This document shows, piece after piece, positions 41,890 to 49,819 of a DNA stretch of 64,000 bases (position 1 is the stretch's first letter; every line of letters starts with the position of its first letter). The stretch is from Gemmatimonas phototrophica. Lineage in GTDB: Bacteria > Gemmatimonadota > Gemmatimonadetes > Gemmatimonadales > Gemmatimonadaceae. The notes beneath the pieces are model-generated. The model did no database searches, was not told where the DNA came from, and saw only the letters and a list, made by a program, of their open reading frames with translations. The stretch lies in the NCBI GenBank assembly GCA_945869195.1, contig CAMBNV010000008.1, positions 65,367-129,366 on the forward strand. Reading direction: 5' to 3'. The translations under genes were made by a program, and so were the position numbers.

Positions 41890-43973
41890 CAGCCACCCCA
41901 CGGGAGGAGCGCCTGCCGGGTCGGCGCGTCGGCGAGTGCACGTCGAGCGCGGCGGAGCACCGCGGTCACGTCGCCGCCGCGACGCACGGCGTCGGCGGCG
42001 ATCACGAGCGCCTCCGCCGCCGCGCGGTCGCGCACCGGGAGCGAAAGGCGGAGCAGCAGCAGTGAGTCGGCGGCCGCGGCCGGTGCGGCCGTCACGATCG
42101 CCAGCGCCACGTCAAAGCGCCTGAGACGCCCAACCCGGTCCGCATCGAGTGAAACGCGCGCCTCGCGCATCGACGGCGTCCCCTGCTCACGCCCGGTCCC
42201 ACGCACCTTGGCGACATCCACCACCACGCGCGGCGGCCGGCCACGCAGATAGATCCGTTCGGCGGCCCGGGCGCGTTGCAGCGCTTCGATCGCGCGTTCC
42301 ATCCACGGGATCGCAGCCGTGGGGCGAGCCGTCTCGAGCTCCGTCGACGCACGCCACATGTGATTGTAGGCCTCGAGGAGCGGCCGGTTAATCGCCACCA
42401 CCGGACTCTCGTCTCCCTCACTCTCGAGCGTGCGCGTCGCGTCCACGTGCACCGCGCGTTCGGCGGCCGCGAGTACCTGGTCGGGGTCGAGCGGTTTCTC
42501 CGCACCCTGCGCGTGGCCGTCGCCGTCGAAGTGCGCGTGCTCGCCCGGATTCTCACCCAGCCGGGTGAAGATCACCTCGCCCACCCGTTTGCGGAGCCTG
42601 CTTTGCTCCACCGCCAATCTCCGCGACTCGCGTTGGAGCGCTGGGAGGCCTAAGCGCGGAGCACGATCGCGCACGTCAATGGTCATCAACAGGATCATCC
42701 GTTGCGAGAGCGCGTTCTTTTCCGGCTCGCTCGGCGGCATCGGATCGACGCTCACAGAGTCATACTCGTCGGCACGGGCGATGCGGATCGTGCGGGTCTC
42801 CGAGACACCCTCCCGGGGCCCCGTCACGTCATTGCGATCCCGCGCGATCGCGCGCAGGTGAATCAGGTCGCCCGGGCCCAGGTTGAGCGTGTCGAGAAGG
42901 AGTGTCCCTTCGATCCGTGCCTCGCGCACCCCTGGACCGTAGGAGCGCGCAGCGATCCGTCCGCTTCGAAACGTGAAGGCTTCGCCGGCACCCGCGCTTA
43001 CGATGTACTCGAAGCCGCCGTTGGCGAGCCCGTAGTCGTCTCGCACATCCGCACGTAGCACCAGCGTGCCACGCGCGGTGCGCAGCACCGAGTCGCGCGT
43101 CGGCTCATCGAGGCGGACGACGGGCATCGAGTCGGCGATCGACTCGACGACGAGCACGCGGTCCCGCGCCGGTCCGTGCAGACGCAGACCGGCAACGCGG
43201 GCCGGCACGGTCAACACGATTCGCCACCTTCCATCCTGCTCCGTAGGCACGAGTGCGATCGACTCGAGCTGGGCGGTCACCCCGACCCCGCGTCCCTCGA
43301 TGACAATCCGACTCCCGGCGAGCGCGGAAACGACGGATGGATCGTCGATCACTTCCACCGTCCGTCCGGTGTAGGCCGGCGAGACCACGCGCACGACGAT
43401 CGTCGCGAGCGGGTCACCCGCGGCGCGCGCGCCAGTGCCAATCCGTGCGAAAGTATCACCGGGCCGCGGCTCGGTCAGGCGCGTGAGCGCACCCGTTGGC
43501 GCCCCCCACAATACCAAGAACAGGGCTACGAGTGCGATCAACAGCGTGGCGAGCGGTCGTACGAGCAACGCGCATGCTGCGCGCGACACTTCAGCTTCCA
43601 GCGCGGAGTCAGCCAACGCACGCGCGCCGGCCGGCGACGGTGCGACCACATCCGCGTCGATCGAGGTAACCAGCGCGTAGCGTAGCGACGGTATCCGCCG
43701 TTCGAACCAGAGCGCCATCGCCTCATCGCTCGCACGCCACGTGGGCGCAATCCGCCGGCCTACCTCCCAGAAGAACATCGTCGCGCCCATCACGATCGCG
43801 AACGGAAGCACGGCGCGGCGCAGCGGTAGCGGCAGCGCCACGATGGCCTCCACCGCAAACACGCTGAGCAGCACACCCAACGCGACTGCCAGCGCGACGA
43901 TGACACCGCGCGCCGTCGCGGCAAGGCCCAGTGCGCGCCGCGCGCGCCTGATCCGTTCGAACGAATCGCTCAT
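41889..43973 (-). CDS. Large membrane-anchored protein of the MoxR/Bat cluster (DUF4175-like layout)
   Basis: 694 aa from ATG 43973. Two membrane segments near residues 22-75 (VIVALAVALGVLLSVFAVEA, VLPFAIVMGATMFFWEVG) and a third near 135-155 (LATLLIALVALFLVLWG) precede a long extracytoplasmic part. That part has Ig-like beta-rich modules (VVSPAYTGRTVEVIDDPS, TARGTLVLRADVRDDYGL) and then a charged helical region. The layout resembles the DUF4175/TIGR02302 proteins found beside MoxR-DUF58 genes, but I cannot show homology. Both ends overlap neighbours (ATGA, TGATG). It could be a scaffold on which the VWA proteins act. Confidence 0.75.
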   Translation of the reverse strand: MSDSFERIRRARRALGLAATARGVIVALAVALGVLLSVFAVEAIVALPLPLRRAVLPFAIVMGATMFFWEVGRRIAPTWRASDEAMALWFERRIPSLRYALVTSIDADVVAPSPAGARALADSALEAEVSRAACALLVRPLATLLIALVALFLVLWGAPTGALTRLTEPRPGDTFARIGTGARAAGDPLATIVVRVVSPAYTGRTVEVIDDPSVVSALAGSRIVIEGRGVGVTAQLESIALVPTEQDGRWRIVLTVPARVAGLRLHGPARDRVLVVESIADSMPVVRLDEPTRDSVLRTARGTLVLRADVRDDYGLANGGFEYIVSAGAGEAFTFRSGRIAARSYGPGVREARIEGTLLLDTLNLGPGDLIHLRAIARDRNDVTGPREGVSETRTIRIARADEYDSVSVDPMPPSEPEKNALSQRMILLMTIDVRDRAPRLGLPALQRESRRLAVEQSRLRKRVGEVIFTRLGENPGEHAHFDGDGHAQGAEKPLDPDQVLAAAERAVHVDATRTLESEGDESPVVAINRPLLEAYNHMWRASTELETARPTAAIPWMERAIEALQRARAAERIYLRGRPPRVVVDVAKVRGTGREQGTPSMREARVSLDADRVGRLRRFDVALAIVTAAPAAAADSLLLLRLSLPVRDRAAAEALVIAADAVRRGGDVTAVLRRARRALADAPTRQALLPWGG

Positions 43974-45247
43974 GAGTCCTTCCGCCGGCGCAGGAGCCAC
44001 TCGGCGCCGAGCGCCGTCACTGCGAGCACGAGCAGCAGCGCCACGATCCTCGAGTCGGCGTTCGCGTCCGTGGCCAGCTCCTGCGCGCCGGCCGCGTGTG
44101 TGCCGCCGGCGAACCGCTCGGCCCTCGCGTCGCTCACGGCCAGGCCGCGTGCTCCGCCGCAGGGTTCGACCATCGCGGAAAGGAAGTGTAGGAATGGCGC
44201 CCGAAGCGTGAGGTCGCCCGCGAGCGGTAGGCCCACGGCCACGTGACGGACGCAGCCTGCCTCCAATGGCGACTCGGTCGCGGCCGCAGTGCCGTCGCGC
44301 CAGCGCGCGATGACGCGCGATGTCCCCACCAGCGGCATCCGTACCAACAGCGCGACAATCGTCGCCGGGCGCAGTCCGAACGCCGTCACGCCATCCGCGA
44401 CCGGCGTCGTGTCACTCACTATCGGCCAGGCCACCAACACATGGCCCGGCCGACGCGCCCAGGCAGAGTCCGCCCCAGACGGCCCAGTCCGAACGATCCG
44501 CACCTCATGTGCGCCGCGCGCCGAAGACAATCTCGCAATCGCGGGCCTGATCGGATCGTCCAGGAGCGGGCTCGTGAGATGGACCGGCTCCCCGCGAGCG
44601 GTGTCGGTGACGGCGGGCACTCGCACGAGGTCGATCCCACCGGGCCACCCCGTACGCAGTGCATCGGTGGCGGCGTCGAACGCCTCCTCCGCGAGTGGCG
44701 AGACGAGGACAAGTCTGACCGAGTCGGCCCCACGCGCGACGCGCCGCGCCGCGCGCGTAGCGACCACAAGCGCGGCGGAGAGAATCCCCGGCGCCGCACG
44801 AGGCACGCCACTGATCAGGTGTGCCGACGCGGCACTCGAGTCCCCGACCTCGTCCCCCACCACCTCCCGCGCGACGGTGTCGAACAGGATCAGGGCACCT
44901 CCCGCTGTCACCCGGGCCCTGGCCAGCCGTGCCGCCGCTGCCGCATCTGCCACGCTCGCGGAGACATCCAACATCACCACCGAACGCACCGACGGCCCCG
45001 GCGGGTCGAGCCCAGGCCGTGCAAATGCGGCGCCGAGCAACAGGACTGCGAGCACGCGACAGGCGAGGACGAGCAGGTCGGTCGGTATCGTCGAGCGCGC
45101 GACCGCGCGCGCCTCACTGCTCGGTACGAATCGCGCCGTCGGCAGCACCGCACTCGGCGGCCGACGAGTCGTGAAGAGATGCAGCGCGACCACCGCGAGG
45201 GCCGCGAGTCCACCGACTGCCAACATGAACGGCGCGAGGAAACTCAT
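43970..45247 (-). CDS. BatA-type protein with VWA-like domain
   Basis: 425 aa. The N-terminal BatA domain has two membrane spans and the signature LAVVALHLFTTRRPPSAVLPTARF. The second span (LLVLACRVLAVLLLGAAFARP) leads into a VWA-like domain whose metal-site motif DVSASV is intact (VVMLDVSASVADAAAAA). A further domain and a C-terminal membrane helix (IVALLLVLAVTALGAEWLLRRR) follow. BatA/aerotolerance-operon proteins are partners of MoxR ATPases, and the VWA MIDAS site would bind Mg2+ and a ligand protein. Joined to the DUF58 gene upstream and the next gene by ATGA overlaps. Confidence 0.88.
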   Translation of the reverse strand: MSFLAPFMLAVGGLAALAVVALHLFTTRRPPSAVLPTARFVPSSEARAVARSTIPTDLLVLACRVLAVLLLGAAFARPGLDPPGPSVRSVVMLDVSASVADAAAAARLARARVTAGGALILFDTVAREVVGDEVGDSSAASAHLISGVPRAAPGILSAALVVATRAARRVARGADSVRLVLVSPLAEEAFDAATDALRTGWPGGIDLVRVPAVTDTARGEPVHLTSPLLDDPIRPAIARLSSARGAHEVRIVRTGPSGADSAWARRPGHVLVAWPIVSDTTPVADGVTAFGLRPATIVALLVRMPLVGTSRVIARWRDGTAAATESPLEAGCVRHVAVGLPLAGDLTLRAPFLHFLSAMVEPCGGARGLAVSDARAERFAGGTHAAGAQELATDANADSRIVALLLVLAVTALGAEWLLRRRKDS

Positions 45248-46101
45248 TGCCGACCGACCAGACTCGGTGGCGTCACAATGCGTCGCACTACCGAATCCAC
45301 CGACGCATCATCGCGCACCTCCTGATAGGCGATCGCGTCCGCGCGCATGCGGCTCGCCACCTCGGCGCGCCACGCCCCGAACCGTGCGCGATAACCCGCG
45401 CGCGTCCCGGGCACGAGTGCCCGCTCAATCCGCTCGTCTTCGGGGTCGACCGCCAGCTGTGGTGCGTTTCGTGGTTCGATCTCCTCACGTGCGATGACGT
45501 GCAACAGGTGCGCCTCGCCGCCGCCCACCCGGTGTCGGACCAGGGCGAGTTGTAACGCCTCGACGTCGCCGAGCGCGTCGGTCACCACGATACAGCGGGC
45601 CGCGCTGCCGTGTACCGTCGGAGCGAGCGGCAGCGAGCCGTCGGGGAGCGCCGCGTCGAGCGCGCGCGCGATCTCCGCGACCACACCACCTCGCGCGCGC
45701 GGCGGTAGCCGACGCACTATGGTCGGACCGACAATCACGAGCCCCACGGGATCGGCACTCGCATGCGCCACGGCGGCGAGCGCGACGACGAGGCGCTTAG
45801 CCACGAGCCACTTGTCGGCAAATGCCATGCTCGCCGATGCGTCAACGATAAAGGTGGTGCCAAGCGTCGCATGGTCGGGCGCGAGCCGCATAAAGGCCTT
45901 GTCGCTGCGGGCGAGGAGCTTCCAATCAATGCGCCGCGGGTCGTCCCCTTGGCGGTACGGACGGTACTCCGCAAACTCTGGCGCGATACCACGTGAGCGC
46001 GCCTGATGTGCCCCTGGAACACCGCCTGGCACGGGGCGCCTGGCGGGCCAGCGCATGCCGCGCACGGCGTCGAGCAATGCGCCGTACGGACCCACCGCCA
46101 C
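45244..46101 (-). CDS. DUF58 domain protein (VWA-like)
   Basis: 285 aa from GTG 46101, two bases after the MoxR stop. The DUF58 signature SRGIAPEFAEYRPYRQGDD and RRIDWKLLARSDKAFMR is near residue 40. It continues into a VWA fold with MIDAS motif DASASM (FIVDASASMAFADKW). No membrane segment, so cytoplasmic. DUF58 proteins accompany MoxR ATPases almost universally and are thought to be their adaptors, by analogy with the RavA-ViaA pair. The C-terminal 100 residues carry Arg/Glu-rich helices. Confidence 0.92.
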   Translation of the reverse strand: MAVGPYGALLDAVRGMRWPARRPVPGGVPGAHQARSRGIAPEFAEYRPYRQGDDPRRIDWKLLARSDKAFMRLAPDHATLGTTFIVDASASMAFADKWLVAKRLVVALAAVAHASADPVGLVIVGPTIVRRLPPRARGGVVAEIARALDAALPDGSLPLAPTVHGSAARCIVVTDALGDVEALQLALVRHRVGGGEAHLLHVIAREEIEPRNAPQLAVDPEDERIERALVPGTRAGYRARFGAWRAEVASRMRADAIAYQEVRDDASVDSVVRRIVTPPSLVGRQ

Positions 46102-46103
46102 GG

Positions 46104-47126
46104 CTAGATCCCTGTCAGTCCGCGCGGCTCTGGCACGCGCGCGATCAGGTCCTCGACGATCCGTTCGCTATCGATCCCAGCCGCCTCAGCGGCAAAGTTC
46201 GGTAGCACGCGATGGCGCAGCACGGGTCGTGCGACGCGGCGGATGTCCTCGGGAGCGACCACTTCACGCCCGGAGAGCAACGCCGCCGCTTTGGCACCGA
46301 GAATCAGCGCCTGCCCCGCGCGCGGTCCCGCGCCCCAACGGACATACTGCTCGACCAGCTCCGTCGCGTCGCCGCTCTTGGGCCGCGTCGCGCGCGCGAG
46401 CGACGCCGCATACCGCAGCGCCGCATCCGACGCCGCCACCTCGCGCGTCATGCGTTGCAAGGCTCGTGCTTCGTCGGCGCCGATGACCGGCTCGAGCGGC
46501 GCCTCGCCAACGCCAGTGGTCGCGCGCAGGATCGCGACTTCTTCATCGGCGCTGGGATACCCGATGCGGATATCGAAAAGGAATCGATCGAGCTGCGCTT
46601 CCGGGAGCGGATACGTCCCTTCCTGCTCGATCGGATTCTGCGTCGCGAGTACGAAGAACGGCTCCGGCAACGGCATCGTCCGGCCGGCCGCTGTGACGCG
46701 ATGCTCCTGCATCGCCTCGAGCAGGGCGGCCTGCGTGCGCGGCGGCGCGCGGTTGATCTCATCGGCGAGGACGATGTTCGCGAAGACCGGACCGCGAACA
46801 AAACGGAACGACCGGTGCCCCGTCTGAGAATCTTCCTCGAGGAGCTCCGTTCCGGTGATATCACTCGGCACGAGATCTGGCGTGAACTGTATCCGACGAA
46901 ACTCGAGTGCCATCGCCTCGGCGACCGCGCGAATCATCATGGTCTTCGCGAGTCCTGGCACTCCGACGAGAAGCGCGTGGCCACCCGCGACCAGCGCCAT
47001 GAGGATCTCATCGAGCACCGCCTCCTGACCGACGATTCGCTTGCCGACCTCGGCGCGTAGGCGGGCCGCGGCGGCGAGGAGCGCGTCGCGGTCCGTCGGG
47101 ACTGGGAGGCTCGCGGCGGAGCTCAG
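46104..47126 (-). CDS. MoxR-family AAA+ ATPase with CTG start
   Basis: 340 aa if started at CTG 47126. MoxR ATPases act as chaperone-like remodelling machines with VWA partners. Walker A GVPGLAKT (55-62), Walker B IVLADEINRAPPRTQAALLE, sensor 1 VLATQNPIEQEGTYPLPEAQ and the lid domain are all there. The conserved opening box KRIVGQEAVLDE (29-40) lies upstream of the first GTG (47018), and between that GTG and an in-frame stop at 47217-47219 the only start-like codon is CTG 47126. That CTG overlaps the previous TGA (CTGA), mirroring the ATGA/GTGA junctions elsewhere. No Shine-Dalgarno is visible, so translation is probably coupled. Confidence 0.9.
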   Translation of the reverse strand: MSSAASLPVPTDRDALLAAAARLRAEVGKRIVGQEAVLDEILMALVAGGHALLVGVPGLAKTMMIRAVAEAMALEFRRIQFTPDLVPSDITGTELLEEDSQTGHRSFRFVRGPVFANIVLADEINRAPPRTQAALLEAMQEHRVTAAGRTMPLPEPFFVLATQNPIEQEGTYPLPEAQLDRFLFDIRIGYPSADEEVAILRATTGVGEAPLEPVIGADEARALQRMTREVAASDAALRYAASLARATRPKSGDATELVEQYVRWGAGPRAGQALILGAKAAALLSGREVVAPEDIRRVARPVLRHRVLPNFAAEAAGIDSERIVEDLIARVPEPRGLTGI

Positions 47127-47446
47127 CGGACCGGCCGTCGCTGGCGGAACGTCAGGAGGAACGTCGATCCCTCGCGCGCACCGGCGACAGTGACTGCAAC
47201 ACTTTCGTCGAGGACTTCAAAGCCGTGGAGCATGAGGATGTAGTCCTCCACCCGACCATGTCGTTCGCCGAACGCATCGAGTGTCGCCTGCTTCAGCGCC
47301 AGCGAGCTCGTCCCCGCCGCGCACCGAATGGTGACGGCGTCCCACAACTCCGGGATCTGCACCCGAACCGTGATCGCACCCGGCCCCTCAGCGCCGAGCG
47401 CCACGACGCCGCGCCGACTGCGCAATGCGTTGATGAGCGCGTTCAC
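47123..47446 (-). CDS. Ubiquitin-like (beta-grasp) small protein, predicted
   Basis: 107 aa from GTG 47446 (GTGA overlap with the previous gene). After a short basic start, the pattern is two strands (ITVRVQIPELWDAVTIRC), a helix (SLALKQATLDAFGER), a strand (YILMLHGFEVLD) and a final strand ending STFLLTFRQRRPVR. The last 40 residues line up with the end of ubiquitin: a G-x-x-L turn, a short TL/SV step, STL-strand, then an Arg-rich tail. There is no terminal GlyGly, so ordinary conjugation is not expected. YukD/EsaB is a fold relative, but no type VII secretion gene is near. Position directly before moxR suggests a partner or cofactor of MoxR. The fold assignment is by eye. Confidence 0.6.
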   Translation of the reverse strand: MNALINALRSRRGVVALGAEGPGAITVRVQIPELWDAVTIRCAAGTSSLALKQATLDAFGERHGRVEDYILMLHGFEVLDESVAVTVAGAREGSTFLLTFRQRRPVR

Positions 47447-47739
47447 GAGACAGGCTCCGGCGCCGGCGGGAGCGTCGAGAGGAACTGCGCGACCTGCGCA
47501 TCAAACATGTACGACGACCCGGTCACGGCGGTGGCGCCGCTCTCCTCATGTGCCGCGATGGCGATCTCCTCGCCCCCCTGACCGCGCAGGCTCATCCAGT
47601 TCGATCCCTCCTTTTCGAGGAAGGCGGAATAGATGCCTGAACCGCGCGAGAAGAACTCACGCGCCGCGGCAAGCACTTCACCGGCCGGAAGGCTCGTGCG
47701 CTGCTGCTGCATGGTGCGACCGGTCTGCTGATGTCTCAC
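47443..47739 (-). CDS. 98-aa protein of unknown function
   Basis: 98 aa from GTG 47739 (GTGA overlap with the GAF gene); an internal ATG ten codons on is an alternative. The N-terminal part is helical (PAGEVLAAAREFFSR). Then comes a beta-rich region (YSAFLEKEGSNWMSLRGQGG, EEIAIAAHEESGATAVTGSS) and a closing helix (DAQVAQFLSTLPP). The order helix-strands-helix and the GATxVTGSS turn hint at a small alpha/beta binding domain. I recognise no family. It lies between the GAF gene and the ubiquitin-like gene and shares 4-base overlaps with both, so the three are almost certainly made together. Confidence 0.7.
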   Translation of the reverse strand: MRHQQTGRTMQQQRTSLPAGEVLAAAREFFSRGSGIYSAFLEKEGSNWMSLRGQGGEEIAIAAHEESGATAVTGSSYMFDAQVAQFLSTLPPAPEPVS

Positions 47740-48392
47740 GTTTGATCCTCTGTTCCTTCGACGCCAGAAATGGTGTCTCTGTGTGCTACGTTGCCGGAAT
47801 CTAGTGCCGCCTCTGCCCGGCGGAGGCGGTTCTGCAGGGCCGATTTCTCGGCGATTGCCGCCATCACGTCGGCCGCCGCCCGGAGCAGCGCCCGCACGCG
47901 CGCATCTGGGACGCCGGAGTCGGCGAAATAGAACGTCGCCGCCCCTTCCACCGCACCGTTCGACACGAGCGGCAGCGCGACCAGGGCGCGAAAGCCAAGT
48001 TCGGAGGCGACTTCCTGCCAGTCCTCAAGCCCGACGTCGGCAAAGACATCCGGCACCTCGATTACGCGGCGCTCACTCGCGGCCTCTCCGCTTGGCCCTA
48101 CGCCAACGCGGACGCGCATCTCGCCGAGCCAGGGGCGCCAGCGGTCGGGCCACCCATGGGCGGCGACGAGGCTCATTAGTTCCGAGGCGCCATCCATGAG
48201 AAAGACCGACCCCAGGGAAGCGCCGACCGCAGGGCACGTGCGGTCAAGCGCGAACTGAAACGCCTCGTCAGCACGCTCGGCGCGCAGGAGGGTATGCGTC
48301 AGATCGCGCAGCAACGCCGCGTCGCCGTCCGTGATGGCCGCTCCCATCTGAGGGGTTGGCATTCGCCAGATTCGACGACGCGGCGTGGTCAT
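47736..48392 (-). CDS. GAF domain protein
   Basis: 218 aa from ATG 48392, sharing a base with the M20 peptidase stop (TGATG). Residues 25-190 form a GAF domain: helix AALLRDLTHTLLRAERADEA, then CPAVGASLGSVFLMDGASEL, the loop VGPSGEAASERRVIEVPDVF and ALVALPLVSNGAVEGAATFYF. An amphipathic helix (AIAEKSALQNRLRRAEAAL) ends it, possibly a dimerising coil. GAF domains bind small ligands or light/redox cofactors. There is no attached output domain, so it would act through partners, possibly the two small proteins encoded next. Ligand unknown. Confidence 0.87.
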   Translation of the reverse strand: MTTPRRRIWRMPTPQMGAAITDGDAALLRDLTHTLLRAERADEAFQFALDRTCPAVGASLGSVFLMDGASELMSLVAAHGWPDRWRPWLGEMRVRVGVGPSGEAASERRVIEVPDVFADVGLEDWQEVASELGFRALVALPLVSNGAVEGAATFYFADSGVPDARVRALLRAAADVMAAIAEKSALQNRLRRAEAALDSGNVAHRDTISGVEGTEDQT

Positions 48393-49819
48393 CAGGGCAG
48401 CGCGAGCGCCTCGGCAATCCCGACGACAAACCGGATGCCGAACAGGAATGCCGTGAGCGGCAACCGCTCATCGTTGCCATGCATGCGCTCTTCGTCTGGC
48501 ATCTCGAGCGGAAACGGCAGCAGGCCGTAGGCCTTGATGCCAGCGCGACGCAGATCGGCAGAGTCCGTGGCCCCCGTGCTGAGGTACGGGACGACCGTCA
48601 TTGTGGGGTCGACACGCGTCGCCGCGCGCTCAACCGCCGCGAAGAACTCGTTGTCGGCCGACATCGGCGGAGAGTCCTCGCCGCGACTTGTGATCACAAA
48701 CGTCACTCGCGGATCATTCACGACCCGTGCGAGCCGCGCGACGGTCGAGTCGATCGACTGCCCGGGCAGGGTGCGAATATTGAGCGTCGCGACCGCTTCG
48801 CGCGGGATCACATTGCTCCGGATCCCACCGCCGATGATCGTCGGTGAAATGCCGGTGCGCAGGACGGCGTCGAGCGTCGGGATCGAGCGGAGCACCTCGG
48901 CACCCCGGGTGATACGCCCGGCATCACCGGAGGCCACGTCGTTCATCGCCTGCGCCTCGCGCGCGTCGGGCCAGACGGCCGAGAGCGCGCCAAAAAAGCG
49001 TGTGGTGACCGGCGTCAGCACGGTCGGCTCTCGGTGAGCCCCGATCACGCCCAGCGCGCGCCCCAGCCGCGCGATCGCATTTCCGTCGAGTGGGATCGAG
49101 GCATGCCCATCCGGTCCACTCGCGGTGGCGGTGACCACATGGGAGACCTTTTCGGCCATCTGCAGCGCCACGTAGCGTTTGCCGTTCGACATGACACGCG
49201 TGCGACCACCCTCGTTGAGCGCATACTCAGCGCGGATCGCATCGGGATGGTTCTTGAGCAGCCACCCCATCCCGAAGTCGCCCCCCGCCTCTTCGTCTGC
49301 GTTCGCCACGAAGATTACATCGCGGGTGAGCCGTTCGCCCGCCTTCACCCGGCGCTGGAGCGCGAGCATCGCTTGCAGGTTCGCGATCAGCATTCCCTTG
49401 TCATCGATCGCGCCCCGGCCGTAGAGGACACCGTCGCGCACCTCCGCAGCGAACGGCTCGGCCGTCCACTGATCGCGGATCACACCGACGACGTCCATAT
49501 GACCCATGAGAATCACCGGCGTCTTCGCGCTCGCGCCCGCCACGCTACGGAGTCGCGCCACCACCGCCCCGCGCCCCGGCGCACTCTCATAGACGCCCGA
49601 CTCAATGCCAGCCTGTTGGAAGAGCGAATCAAGGAAGCGCGCGGTGGCGAGCTCGTTGCCCGGGGGATTCGTGGTGTTGATTCGGATCATAGCCTGCAGC
49701 TGGATTGTCGCCTCGCGGAGCAGCGCGTCGTCACTCGGTCCCTGCGCGCCCAGCGTCGATGAGATCGACAGCAGCACCAGGAGCGTCAGCTCGGGGAGTC
49801 GGCTCGTTCGCCTGCTCAT
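48392..49819 (-). CDS. Secreted M20 family metallopeptidase
   Basis: 475 aa with signal peptide ending SSTLGAQ. The M20 site is complete: ILMGHMDVVGVI (first His/Asp), LYGRGAIDDKGMLIANL, FVANADEEAGGDFGMGWLL (catalytic Glu pair) and PYLSTGATDSADLRRAGI with the last ligand region. A dimerisation domain lies between. These are di-zinc carboxypeptidases or dipeptidases related to ArgE/DapE/Xaa-His dipeptidases. The exported location suggests peptide scavenging. It overlaps the aminotransferase gene (ATGA) and the GAF gene (TGATG), so it belongs to the long run. Confidence 0.93.
   Translation of the reverse strand: MSRRTSRLPELTLLVLLSISSTLGAQGPSDDALLREATIQLQAMIRINTTNPPGNELATARFLDSLFQQAGIESGVYESAPGRGAVVARLRSVAGASAKTPVILMGHMDVVGVIRDQWTAEPFAAEVRDGVLYGRGAIDDKGMLIANLQAMLALQRRVKAGERLTRDVIFVANADEEAGGDFGMGWLLKNHPDAIRAEYALNEGGRTRVMSNGKRYVALQMAEKVSHVVTATASGPDGHASIPLDGNAIARLGRALGVIGAHREPTVLTPVTTRFFGALSAVWPDAREAQAMNDVASGDAGRITRGAEVLRSIPTLDAVLRTGISPTIIGGGIRSNVIPREAVATLNIRTLPGQSIDSTVARLARVVNDPRVTFVITSRGEDSPPMSADNEFFAAVERAATRVDPTMTVVPYLSTGATDSADLRRAGIKAYGLLPFPLEMPDEERMHGNDERLPLTAFLFGIRFVVGIAEALALP

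Noticed and set aside
47123-47446. YukD/EsaB component of a type VII secretion system
   Set aside because: The fold type is related, but no WXG100 protein or FtsK/EssC-like ATPase is present nearby. MoxR linkage is a better guide.
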